The notes under the pieces: generated by a model
Told to the model about the DNA's origin: nothing
Database searches by the model: none
The model's input: the letters and a program-made list of their open reading frames with translations, nothing else
Program-made: the position numbers and the translations under genes
Origin: Crossiella equi
GTDB lineage: Bacteria; Actinomycetota; Actinomycetes; Mycobacteriales; Pseudonocardiaceae
Direction of reading: 5' to 3'
DNA length: 64,000 nucleotides
Assembly (NCBI RefSeq): GCF_017876755.1
Contig: NZ_JAGIOO010000001.1
Span: forward strand, 7,363,786-7,427,785
Shown here: positions 40,992 through 48,427 of the stretch, piece by piece
Position numbering within the stretch: the stretch's first letter is position 1
How the letters are laid out: every line of letters starts with the position of its first letter

Positions 40992-41923
40992 GGCGAATCA
41001 CGTTGGTCCAGCACCGCGAGGTGTCCGTCAACGGCATCACCATGCACGTCGCCGAGCAGGGACAGGGCCCGCTCGTCCTGCTGCTGCACGGTTTCCCGGA
41101 GAGCTGGTACTCCTGGCGGCACCAGTTCCAGCCGCTGGCCGACGCCGGTTACCGCGTGGTCGCGCCGGACCAGCGCGGCTACGGCGGCACCGACGCGCCC
41201 GCCGCGGTCGAGGACTACTCGATCTTCCACCTGGTCGGCGACGTGGTCGGCCTGATCGCCGCGCTCGGCGAGGAGCAGGCCGTCGTGGTCGGCCACGACT
41301 GGGGCGCCCCGGTCGCCTGGCACACCGCGCTGCTGCGCCCGGACCTGGTGCGCGGGGTGGCCGGGCTGAGCGTGCCGCCGACCCCGCGCGCCGCGCGCCC
41401 GCCGCTTGCGTCCGCGCGGGAGCACTTCGGCCCGGACTTCTACCAGATCTACTTCCAGGAGCCCGGCGTCGCCGACGCCGAGCTCAACGCCGACCCCGCC
41501 TCCACCTTCCGCCGGGTGCTGGCCGGGCTCGGCGACCCGAACGCCAGCGGCGGGTTCCTGGCCCGCATGCGGGAGCCGGAGGAGCTGCCGTCCTGGCTCA
41601 CCGAGGACGACATCACCGCCTTCACCGAGCAGTACGCGCGCAACGGGTTCACCGGCGGCCTGAACTGGTACCGCAACATCGACCGGAACTGGGCGCTCAC
41701 CCTGCCCTGGCAGGGCGCGAAGATCACGCCCCCCGCCTTCTACGTCACCGGCGACCAAGACATCGTGCGCGGCTTCTACCCGCCGGACTTCCTCGACCGC
41801 CTCCCGGGCATCGTGCCGGACCTGCGCGGGGTGCTGGACCTGCCCGGCTGCGGGCACTGGACGCAGCAGGAGCGCCCGGAGGAGGTCAACAAGGCGCTGC
41901 TGGAGTTCCTGGCCGGTCTCTAG
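40988..41923 (+). CDS. Epoxide-hydrolase-like alpha/beta hydrolase
   Basis: A 311-residue soluble alpha/beta hydrolase. The oxyanion motif is HGFPESWYSWRHQ and the nucleophile is Asp104 in VVGHDWGAPVAW. A cap tyrosine region DFYQIYFQ, the acid region VTGDQDIV and the His region GCGHWTQQE follow. This set fits epoxide hydrolases, which open epoxides to diols through an ester intermediate on Asp. It is the third gene of the TetR-controlled operon and overlaps the regulator stop (ATGA). Its end overlaps the convergent MDMPI-like gene by 3 bases (shared CTAG). Confidence 0.88.
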   Translation: MRRITLVQHREVSVNGITMHVAEQGQGPLVLLLHGFPESWYSWRHQFQPLADAGYRVVAPDQRGYGGTDAPAAVEDYSIFHLVGDVVGLIAALGEEQAVVVGHDWGAPVAWHTALLRPDLVRGVAGLSVPPTPRAARPPLASAREHFGPDFYQIYFQEPGVADAELNADPASTFRRVLAGLGDPNASGGFLARMREPEELPSWLTEDDITAFTEQYARNGFTGGLNWYRNIDRNWALTLPWQGAKITPPAFYVTGDQDIVRGFYPPDFLDRLPGIVPDLRGVLDLPGCGHWTQQERPEEVNKALLEFLAGL

Positions 41924-42732
41924 AACCTCGTCCGCTCCAGCCAGTGCTCGAACAGCCCGGTGTCCCCGCTGACCACCACGGGGCCACCGGGCGGCCTGCG
42001 CCGGGAGAAGACCAGCAGCAGGTCGTTGACCGGCCCGGCCACCACGACATCGGCCAGCTCGGGCGCGACCACACCGCCGCCGTCACCGCCGCCGGGCAGC
42101 GCCGCGGCCCCGCCGAGCCAGGTCGCGCCGCCCTCGCGGGCCCAGCGCACCCCGTCCGGCGTGCGGCGCGCCACCCAGCCGCGCTCGCCGTCGGTGGGCC
42201 GGAACCCGAGCGTCTGCCCGGTCCCGCCCAGCTCGGCCAGCGCGGGGGCGACCGTCGCGGTGACGGGGGAGCTGATCAGCTCCAGGCCCTCGGTGATCGT
42301 GTCCGCGGCCAGCTCCGCCGGGACCCGGAACTCCCGGCCCGCGGTGAGCACGGCGTCGGCGTGGTGCACCGCGGTGTCGTGCACCATGCGCCGCAACCAG
42401 AACAGCGCCGGCAGCGGCCCGACGAACGTCGGCACCACCCCGTCCGCGGCGCGCACCGCCGCCACCAGCCCGGCCGCCCCGGCCGCCAGCCATCCCGCCC
42501 ACTCCGTCGGCGGCACGGCCTCGGCGACCCGGGGATCCGGTGGCGGCGAGGGGCTGCCGCGCACGGTCTCCGCCGCCCACCGGTGCGCCTGCCCGAGGTG
42601 GCCGACCAGGGTGCGCACCGTCCACTCCGGGCAGGTCGGCACGGTGCTGTCGGGGTCCAGGTCCGCGACGGCGGAGGCGAGTCCGGCGGTCTGCCCGGTG
42701 AGCCAGGAACCCAGTTGGTCGATGTCAGGCAT
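41920..42732 (-). CDS. Maleylpyruvate-isomerase-like (MDMPI/DinB-fold) protein
   Basis: A 270-residue member of the mycothiol-dependent maleylpyruvate isomerase-like family. The N-terminal DinB-like four-helix domain shows CPEWTVRTLVGHLGQAHRWA and the metal-site-like FWLRRMVHDTAVHHADAVL. A C-terminal MDMPI_C-type domain follows. Family members use mycothiol or act as metal-dependent transferases; the substrate here is unknown. ATG 42732 is 38 bases from the likely MerR start, so both genes share one short control region with a perfect palindrome. Its stop overlaps the convergent hydrolase stop. Confidence 0.82.
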   Translation of the reverse strand: MPDIDQLGSWLTGQTAGLASAVADLDPDSTVPTCPEWTVRTLVGHLGQAHRWAAETVRGSPSPPPDPRVAEAVPPTEWAGWLAAGAAGLVAAVRAADGVVPTFVGPLPALFWLRRMVHDTAVHHADAVLTAGREFRVPAELAADTITEGLELISSPVTATVAPALAELGGTGQTLGFRPTDGERGWVARRTPDGVRWAREGGATWLGGAAALPGGGDGGGVVAPELADVVVAGPVNDLLLVFSRRRPPGGPVVVSGDTGLFEHWLERTRF

Positions 42733-42748
42733 GGCCGTACCGTACGAA

Positions 42749-42764
42749 CTCCACCCGGGTGGAG
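42749..42764. promoter_or_regulatory. MerR-type palindromic operator
   Basis: CTCCACCCGGGTGGAG is a perfect 16-bp palindrome in the 38-base gap between the divergent MDMPI-like gene and MerR gene. MerR proteins bind such palindromes in the promoter spacer. A GTG at 42759 lies inside it, which argues for a later start of the MerR gene. Confidence 0.65.
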
Positions 42765-42770
42765 GTTCCA

Positions 42771-43682
42771 GTGACTGTGACCCAGGACACACTTGGTATC
42801 GGCGAGCTGGCCCGCCGCACCGGCGTCCCGGTCCGCACCCTGCGCTTCTACTGCGACGAGGGCGTGCTGACCCCGCTGCGCAGCACCGGCGGCCACCGCC
42901 GCTTCGAGGCCACCGCGGTCGAGCACGTGCGCCAGCTGCGCCGCCTGCGCGCGGTCGGCCTGGGCCTGGACACGATCACCGAGGTCCTGTCCGGCACCCG
43001 CTCCCTGGCCGACGCCCTGGCCTCCGCCCGCGCGCGTGCGGAGGCGGACCTGGCCGCCGCGGCCTGGCGCCAGGCCACCCTGCAGGCGATCGCGCAGGCC
43101 CCACCGGGTGCCCGCGAGGCCCGCCTGGACCTGCTGGCCCTGGCGGCCGACGGCCGGGCCACCCACGCCGCCCTGGTCTCGTTCTGGCACAACAACTTCC
43201 TGGCCCCGGTGGCCGAGGACGTCCTGGACATGTACCTGGCCGCGGTCGCCCCGCCCCCGCCGTCGGTGCCCACCCCGGCCCAGGTCCTGGCCTACGCGGA
43301 GCTGCTGACCCTGACCGCCACCCCGGGCCTGGCACAGGCCCTGCACCGCCAGACCGCCCGCAACGCGGCGGCCATCCGCGACGAGACCGAGTACCTGCAC
43401 CGCCTGGGCGGCTCCCTGCTGGCCGTCCTGCCCAAGATCCCCACCACACCCCCGGCCCCGGGCCCGGACCTGGACACCTACCTGGCCATGCAGGCCGAGC
43501 TCCGGGGCGCGGCGAACACCCCGGCCTTCCACCGCGAGCTCCTGGCCGCCCAGGCCGTCGACCGCACCCCGCCGATCCGCCGCTACTGGCGCCTGGCGGG
43601 CGAGCTCACCGGCACCGAGGTCACCGCGGGCGAGGCCCACCTGTGGTTGCTGGATGCCCTGGCCGCCCGGCTGGGCCAGTAG
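42771..43682 (+). CDS. MerR-family transcriptional regulator
   Basis: A 303-residue regulator. The N-terminal winged helix is typical (LGIGELARRTGVPVRTLRFY then CDEGVLTPLRSTGGHRRFEA). Then come a dimerisation helix and a long alanine-rich effector part (about 120-303) that I cannot assign to a ligand class. I use GTG 42771 because GTG 42759 lies within the palindromic operator; GTG 42777 is also possible. It is divergent from the MDMPI-like gene and most likely controls that gene and itself. Cysteines typical of metal-sensing MerR proteins are not present, so an organic ligand is more likely. Confidence 0.88.
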   Translation: MTVTQDTLGIGELARRTGVPVRTLRFYCDEGVLTPLRSTGGHRRFEATAVEHVRQLRRLRAVGLGLDTITEVLSGTRSLADALASARARAEADLAAAAWRQATLQAIAQAPPGAREARLDLLALAADGRATHAALVSFWHNNFLAPVAEDVLDMYLAAVAPPPPSVPTPAQVLAYAELLTLTATPGLAQALHRQTARNAAAIRDETEYLHRLGGSLLAVLPKIPTTPPAPGPDLDTYLAMQAELRGAANTPAFHRELLAAQAVDRTPPIRRYWRLAGELTGTEVTAGEAHLWLLDALAARLGQ

Positions 43683-43757
43683 CGCCGAGGCCCGGTCCAG
43701 GTCGACGGGATCCCCATACCGGTCGTGCCGCCGCCGGTAGAGCGCCCCGAGGTTGTG
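43675..43757 (-). pseudogene. TPR-protein remnant
   Basis: The minus frame from 43757 reads HNLGALYRRRHDRYGDPVDL followed by DRASALL, which has the look of one tetratricopeptide unit from a large actinomycete TPR protein. Nothing matching lies on either side. It overlaps the end of the MerR gene by a few bases. It is probably the relic of a lost gene. Confidence 0.3.
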
Positions 43758-43924
43758 CCGTCAGGAAATGCGCGACCTCGATATGATCGCTTCGCATTAT
43801 GATGCAGAGGGGTGAAATTCCTCGACAGTGGACAAGAGCTGCTGGACGATCGAATGAGCGCGACTCCCTGTTAATTCTCCCGGTCGCGCCCATTTTCCCT
43901 GCTCCCACCGCAAAGGAATTCCCC

Positions 43925-44692
43925 ATGCATGACGACGATGAACCGGTCGGCCGGGTACTCGGCAGGCGCCAGGCGCTGATCCTGCTCGGCGCGGCCGGTG
44001 CCACGCTCACGGCGGCGGGATCGGCCGTGGCCAGCACCGCCGCACCCGCCCCGGGCACACCCGGGGTCTGCGCACTGGACTGCGTGGTCAAACCAGAGCA
44101 GATGGAGGGCCCCTACTTCGTCGACGAGCGCCTCAACCGCTCCGACATCCGCAGCGACCCGGCCACCGGCCTGCTGGTACCGGGCACCGCGCTGACGATC
44201 AACTTCACCGTCCAGCAGATCCGCCAGCAGCAGTGCACCCCACTTCCCGGCGCGATGGTCGACCTCTGGCAGTGCGACGCATTCGGGCTCTACTCCGACA
44301 TCCCGTCCCAGGGCAGCTCGGGTCGCCGATTCCTGCGCGGTTACCAGAACACCGACCAGGCGGGCCTGGCGCGCTTCACCACCATTCTGCCGGGCTGGTA
44401 CACGGGCCGCACACTGCACATCCATCTCAAAATCCGCACCACCGGCACCAACGGCCGCCCGTACGAATTCACCTCACAGCTCTACTTCACCCCCGAATTC
44501 GGCGCGGCCTATCTGCGCACCGAACCGTACCGGCGCAAGGGCCCGGCCGACACCACCAACAGCCGCGACATGATCTACCGCAACGGCGGCGCCCAGATGC
44601 TGCTGCGCCCGCAGCAGTCCGGCACCGCCTACACCGCCGACTTCGCGATCGGCCTCGACCTGTCCAACACCCAGGTCGGCCGACCCGACTAG
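43925..44692 (+). CDS. Tat-exported intradiol ring-cleavage dioxygenase
   Basis: A 255-residue protein. A twin-arginine signal (GRRQALILLGAAGATLTAAG) precedes an intradiol dioxygenase domain. The marks of the family are EGPYFVDERLNRSDI, MVDLWQCDAFGLYSD, the Tyr in LPGWYTGRT and the two His in LHIHLKI, giving two Tyr and two His as iron(III) ligands. It should cleave catechol-type rings between the hydroxyls, outside the cytoplasm. ATG 43925 is preceded by AAAGGA at 8 bases. An exported form is less usual than cytoplasmic catechol dioxygenases but is known in actinomycetes. It stands alone and ends in a strong terminator. Confidence 0.88.
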   Translation: MHDDDEPVGRVLGRRQALILLGAAGATLTAAGSAVASTAAPAPGTPGVCALDCVVKPEQMEGPYFVDERLNRSDIRSDPATGLLVPGTALTINFTVQQIRQQQCTPLPGAMVDLWQCDAFGLYSDIPSQGSSGRRFLRGYQNTDQAGLARFTTILPGWYTGRTLHIHLKIRTTGTNGRPYEFTSQLYFTPEFGAAYLRTEPYRRKGPADTTNSRDMIYRNGGAQMLLRPQQSGTAYTADFAIGLDLSNTQVGRPD

Positions 44693-44733
44693 GAGCCGCG
44701 GGCGCCGAGCGGACCGTGCGGCCGGACAAGACA

Positions 44734-44774
44734 AAAGTGGCCCTGGCCGGTTCCAGCCCGGCCAGGGCCACTTT
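44734..44774. terminator. Strong intrinsic-type terminator
   Basis: AAAGTGGCCCTGGCCGG (44734-44750) and CCGGCCAGGGCCACTTT (44758-44774) form a perfect 17-bp stem with a 7-base loop, with flanking A and T runs on both sides. It can end the dioxygenase transcript and, in reverse, the tRNA transcript. Confidence 0.88.
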
Positions 44775-44786
44775 GTTCTGGTGAAG

Positions 44787-44860
44787 TGCCCCGGGTGGGA
44801 GTCGAACCCACACTGGACGGATTTTGAGTCCGCTGCCTCTGCCGGTTGGGCTACCGGGGC
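44787..44860 (-). tRNA. tRNA with anticodon CAA (Leu)
   Basis: The minus strand folds as a 74-nt tRNA: acceptor GCCCCGG/CCGGGGC plus A73, D arm GCC...GGC, anticodon stem GCGGA/TCCGT around loop CTCAAAA, and T arm GTGGG-TTCGACT-CCCAC. CCA is not encoded. Anticodon CAA reads UUG, leucine. The variable loop is only about 5 nt, whereas leucine tRNAs normally have a long variable arm, so the isotype deserves a check. Confidence 0.88.
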
Positions 44861-44926
44861 CTGGCGAGCACCTTACGCGATCACCCCCCTCGCGGGTGCC
44901 ACCGGGGCGGGGTGGACCATCGCGGG

Positions 44927-45790
44927 GTGTCGTTCTCGATCCTGCTGCCCGCGGCGCTCGGCGTGGTCATGTTCGGCCTCGGGCTCACGCTCACCGGGGC
45001 GGATCTGCGGCGCGTGTGGCGCTCGCCCCGGGTAGCGGTGATCACGCTGGTGTGCCAGGCGGTCGTGCTGCCCGGGATCGCGTTCGGGCTCGTGCCGCTG
45101 TTCGGGCTGCCGCCCGAGCTGGCGGTCGGGGTCATGGTCCTGGCCGCCGCGCCCGGAGGGAGCTCTGCCAGTGTGTTCAGCCACCTGGCCGGTGGGGACG
45201 TCGCGTTCAACATCGCCGTCACCGCGCTCAACTCCGTGCTCGCCGTCGTGACCCTGCCCGTGGTCGTGGGGCTGTCCATGACGTACTTCCTCGGGGCCGG
45301 GCGGGAGATCCCGCTGCAGTTCGACAAGCTCACGCAGGTGTTCGTGTCCGTGCTCGTGCCCGTCGCCCTCGGGATGTGGGTGCGGGCGCGCTTCGCCGGG
45401 TTCGCGCTGCGGATGGCCGGGCCCGTCAAGGTCGCCGCCGTGCTCGTGCTCGCCTTCGTCGTGGTGTCCGCCGTCGTGCGGCAGTGGGACGTCTTCGTCA
45501 CGCACCTGGCCGGGGTCGGGGTCCTCGCCCTGGTGTTCTGCACGCTCTGCCTCGGCATCGGGTACTGGGTGCCCCGGCTGCTGCGCGCGCCCCGGCCCCA
45601 GGCCGTCGCCTCGGCCATGGAGATCGGCATCCACAACGGGGTGCTCGCCATCGCCGTGGCCGAGACCGTGCTCGGCAACACCGCCATGGCCGTCCCGGCC
45701 GCGGTCTACGGCATCCTGATGAACCTGCCCACCGCCGTGGCCGCCTACCTGTTCGCCGCCACCAGCACGCGGGCCGCCTCGCGCGCCTGA
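44927..45790 (+). CDS. Bile acid:sodium symporter (BASS)-family transporter
   Basis: A 287-residue inner-membrane protein with about nine to ten hydrophobic segments. The BASS pattern is visible: FGLGLTLTGADLRRVWRSPR near the N-terminus, MVLAAAPGGSSASVFSHLAG with FNIAVTALNSVLAVVTLPVV in the middle, and MEIGIHNGVLAIAVAETVLG near the end. It should import or export organic anions with sodium. GTG 44927 is chosen close to the first segment; GTG 44912 is an in-frame alternative. It lies just after the tRNA on the opposite strand. Its 3' end overlaps the convergent TetR gene by 46 bases. Confidence 0.87.
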   Translation: MSFSILLPAALGVVMFGLGLTLTGADLRRVWRSPRVAVITLVCQAVVLPGIAFGLVPLFGLPPELAVGVMVLAAAPGGSSASVFSHLAGGDVAFNIAVTALNSVLAVVTLPVVVGLSMTYFLGAGREIPLQFDKLTQVFVSVLVPVALGMWVRARFAGFALRMAGPVKVAAVLVLAFVVVSAVVRQWDVFVTHLAGVGVLALVFCTLCLGIGYWVPRLLRAPRPQAVASAMEIGIHNGVLAIAVAETVLGNTAMAVPAAVYGILMNLPTAVAAYLFAATSTRAASRA

Positions 45791-46299
45791 ACCGCCGGGT
45801 CCGCGGTGCCCGAGATCGCCGCGGTGCTGATCGCGCCCTCCACCAGCAGGGACAGCTGACCGGCCAGTGCCTCCGGCAGGCCCGCCTCGGCCACCAGCGC
45901 CGCCACGTCGGCCCGGAAGGCCGCCTTGTGGGCGCGGGCCGCCTCGGCCACCGCCGGGTTCACCGCGCCCAGCTCGCCGAAGCAGTTGACGAACGCGCAG
46001 CCCCGGAACTCCGGCAGCGTGAACCACTCCGCCAGGCCGTCGAAGACCGCCAGCAGCCGCGCCTGCGGGGTCTCCTCGCGCGCCACCCTGGCCTTGATCG
46101 CGCCGCGCTGGAGGTCGTCCCGGCGCCGCAGCCAGGCCGCCACCAGGTCGTCCTTGGACGGGAACAGGCGGTACAGGCGCTTGAGCGCCACCCCGGACTC
46201 AGAACGGATCGCGTCCATGCCCACCGACTGCACCCCGCGCTCGTAGAACAGGTGCTCGGCCGCCGCCAGCACCTGTGTGACCGCTGTCTCGTCGTCCAT
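45745..46299 (-). CDS. TetR-family regulator of the adjacent esterase
   Basis: A 184-residue repressor. The DNA-binding domain reads VLAAAEHLFYERGVQSVGMD then SGVALKRLYRLFPSKDDLVA. The C-terminal region (GCAFVNCFGELGAVNPAVAE) matches the TetR_C group common in esterase-linked regulators. ATG 46299 is 91 bases from the divergent esterase start. Two 16-bp operators of identical outer sequence lie between them, strong evidence of direct control of both genes. Its last 46 bases overlap the BASS gene end on the other strand. Confidence 0.88.
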   Translation of the reverse strand: MDDETAVTQVLAAAEHLFYERGVQSVGMDAIRSESGVALKRLYRLFPSKDDLVAAWLRRRDDLQRGAIKARVAREETPQARLLAVFDGLAEWFTLPEFRGCAFVNCFGELGAVNPAVAEAARAHKAAFRADVAALVAEAGLPEALAGQLSLLVEGAISTAAISGTADPAVQAREAARVLVAANR

Positions 46300-46320
46300 C
46301 GTGCCCACTCCTCTTGCGCG

Positions 46321-46372
46321 GAGAACCAACGTTCTCCTACGGTAGCGCAAGTCAGTGAGAACGAGCGTTCTC
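46321..46372. promoter_or_regulatory. Two TetR operators, GAGAAC-n4-GTTCTC
   Basis: GAGAACCAACGTTCTC (46321-46336) and GAGAACGAGCGTTCTC (46357-46372) are perfect inverted repeats, 36 bases apart centre to centre. They lie in the 91-base gap between the divergent TetR and esterase genes. The second ends 18 bases before the esterase ATG. This is a classic two-site repressor arrangement. Confidence 0.75.
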
Positions 46373-46390
46373 TGATTCAGGAGGGTTCCG

Positions 46391-47350
46391 ATGAGCGAGT
46401 TCACCACCCCCGTGCTCGAACCGGCCGCCCAGGCGTTCGCCCAGGCCACCGCCAACCCGCCCTACCTGTTCGACCTCGGCCCGGTGGAGGGCCGCAAGGC
46501 CGTCGACGAGGTCCAGGGCGGCGAGATCGCCAAGCCCGAGGTGGACGAGGAGTGGGTCACCGTCACCGGCGGCCCGACCGGCGAGGTCCGCGCCCGCGTC
46601 GTCCGTCCGGCCGGTGCCACCGGTGTGCTGCCCGTGGTGCTCTACATCCACGGCGCGGGCTGGGTCTTCGGCAACGCCCACACCCACGACCGCCTGGTCC
46701 GCGAGCTGGCCACCGGCACCGGCGCGGCCGTGGTCTTCCCCGAGTACGACCTGTCCCCGGAGGCCCGTTACCCCATCGCCCTGGAGCAGGCCTACACCGT
46801 GGCCCGCTGGGTGGTCACCGACGGCGCGGCCAAGGACCTGGACGGCACCCGCCTGGCGGTGGCCGGTGACTCGGTCGGCGGCAACCTCACCGCGGCCCTG
46901 ACCCTGCTGGCCAAGCAGCGCGGCGACCTGCCCATCCGGCACCAGGTGCTCTTCTACCCGGTCACCGACGCGAACTTCGACACCCCGTCCTACCGGCAGT
47001 TCGCCGAGGGCTACTTCCTGCGTCGCGACGCCATGCGGTGGTTCTGGGACCAGTACACGACCGACCCCGCCCAGCGCGCCGAGATCACCGCCTCCCCGCT
47101 GCGCGCCACCACCGAGCAGCTCACCGGCCTGCCCCCGGCCCTGGTCGTCACCGGCGAGGCCGACGTGCTGCGCGACGAGGGCGAGGCCTACGCCAACAAC
47201 CTGCGCGCGGCCGGGGTCCCGGTCACCGCGGTCCGCTTCCAGGGCGCCATCCACGACTTCGTGATGCTCAACGCCCTGCGCGAGACCCACGCCGCCGAGG
47301 CCGCCATCGGCCTGGCCGTCGGCGCGCTGCGCACCGCCCTGGCCGCCTGA
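46391..47350 (+). CDS. HSL-type alpha/beta hydrolase (esterase)
   Basis: A 319-residue hydrolase of the hormone-sensitive-lipase group. The oxyanion motif is YIHGAGWVFGN, the nucleophile is Ser161 in VAGDSVGGN, the acid lies in TGEADVLRDEGE and the base in GAIHDFVML. It should hydrolyse short-chain acyl esters in the cytoplasm. ATG 46391 is preceded by CAGGAGGG. It is divergent from a TetR gene, with two matching operators between, so induction by an ester-like ligand is expected. The physiological substrate is not evident. Confidence 0.9.
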   Translation: MSEFTTPVLEPAAQAFAQATANPPYLFDLGPVEGRKAVDEVQGGEIAKPEVDEEWVTVTGGPTGEVRARVVRPAGATGVLPVVLYIHGAGWVFGNAHTHDRLVRELATGTGAAVVFPEYDLSPEARYPIALEQAYTVARWVVTDGAAKDLDGTRLAVAGDSVGGNLTAALTLLAKQRGDLPIRHQVLFYPVTDANFDTPSYRQFAEGYFLRRDAMRWFWDQYTTDPAQRAEITASPLRATTEQLTGLPPALVVTGEADVLRDEGEAYANNLRAAGVPVTAVRFQGAIHDFVMLNALRETHAAEAAIGLAVGALRTALAA

Positions 47351-47508
47351 GCGCACTCGCGGTGGCCGCGACCGGGTCCGCCCGGAAGCGGCCACGCGGC
47401 GGGACACCGGAATGTCACACCGATCACTCCCGCGTTCACCGAGACGTCTCCGGGGCACGGGTAAGCTGCGGTTTCGGCTTTTCTCACCCAGACAGCAGGA
47501 GGACACCG

Positions 47509-48120
47509 GTGACCCAGCCCGAGGCCAAGGCCCAGGACCAGGCCACCCCCGCCCCCCGCCGGGTCCTCGTCGCCGAGGACGAGGCGCTCATCCGCCTCGA
47601 CCTCGTGGAGATGCTCCGCGAGGAGGGCTACGAGGTCGTCGGCGAGGCCGGTGACGGCGAGCGCGCGGTCGAGCTGGCCGGCGAGCTGCGCCCGGACCTG
47701 GTGATCATGGACGTGAAGATGCCCCGCAAGGACGGCATCGAGGCCGCGGCCGACATCGCCCGCGAGCGCATCGCCCCCGTGGTCATCCTCACCGCCTTCA
47801 GCCAGCGCGAGCTGGTCGAACGCGCCCGCGACGCCGGGGCGATGGCCTACCTGGTCAAGCCCTTCGCCAAGCGCGACCTGGTTCCGGCCATCGAGCTCGC
47901 GGTCTCCCGCTTCGCCGAGCTGGCCGCCCTGGAGAACGAGGTCGCCGGGCTCACCGAGCGCCTGGAGACCCGCAAGGCCATCGAGCGCGCCAAGGGCCTG
48001 CTCATGACCCGCCAGGGCCTGTCCGAGCCGGAGGCCTTCCGCTGGATCCAGCGCACCGCGATGGACCGCCGCACCACCATGAAGGCCGTCGCGGACGCCG
48101 TGCTGGAGAACCTCAACTGA
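47509..48120 (+). CDS. pdtaR: ANTAR-domain response regulator, PdtaR type
   Basis: A 203-residue regulator orthologous in pattern to mycobacterial PdtaR (Rv1626). The receiver (RRVLVAEDEALIRLDLVEML, phospho-acceptor Asp68 in VIMDVKMP, Lys in AYLVKPF) is followed by a coiled-coil and an ANTAR RNA-binding domain (ETRKAIERAKGLLMTRQGLS then EPEAFRWIQRTAMD). ANTAR proteins act as antiterminators on RNA. Its kinase in mycobacteria is PdtaS, encoded elsewhere. GTG 47509 follows a strong AGGAGG. It is a conserved core gene of actinomycetes and lies here ahead of the branched-chain amino-acid transporter, as is usual. Confidence 0.9.
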   Translation: MTQPEAKAQDQATPAPRRVLVAEDEALIRLDLVEMLREEGYEVVGEAGDGERAVELAGELRPDLVIMDVKMPRKDGIEAAADIARERIAPVVILTAFSQRELVERARDAGAMAYLVKPFAKRDLVPAIELAVSRFAELAALENEVAGLTERLETRKAIERAKGLLMTRQGLSEPEAFRWIQRTAMDRRTTMKAVADAVLENLN

Positions 48121-48427
48121 TCTTGTGCTGCCGCCCGGGCGGGGCATCAGGTCCCGCCCGATCGGCTGCACACCTGGACAGTCCGCTCTGCCTCACCGTG
48201 CCGAGTGTGATGTAAACGTCGGGTTATCGCTCATTCAGATCTTGTTTCACCCTCGCATCGCATGCTTCCGATGCGGAGCGTTATCAAAGTCTCGATGTGG
48301 ATACGCTCCTGTCGCGGCGCTGGGCACAGACGAAACGGACAGCTACTTTCCGGTCCAACCACGTCCCGGAGTGGTACGGGACACCACCCCCGTTCGGCGG
48401 GGGTGGATTGGGCAAGTGGAGGTACGG
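48121..48427 (+). promoter_or_regulatory. Leader and promoter region of livK, with hairpin
   Basis: 307 bases without a gene. A perfect inverted repeat CCACCCCCG/CGGGGGTGG with a 5-base loop lies at 48384-48406, just ahead of the livK ribosome-binding site GGAGG (48418). It could act as an attenuator or as an mRNA-stabilising stem. The stretch at 48220-48330 is AT-richer and is the likely promoter area; exact elements were not fixed. Confidence 0.45.

Noticed and set aside
43753-43803. Sigma-70 promoter for the dioxygenase gene
   Set aside because: Two TATGAT strings (43782, 43798) are suggestive, but no -35 element lies at an acceptable distance from either.
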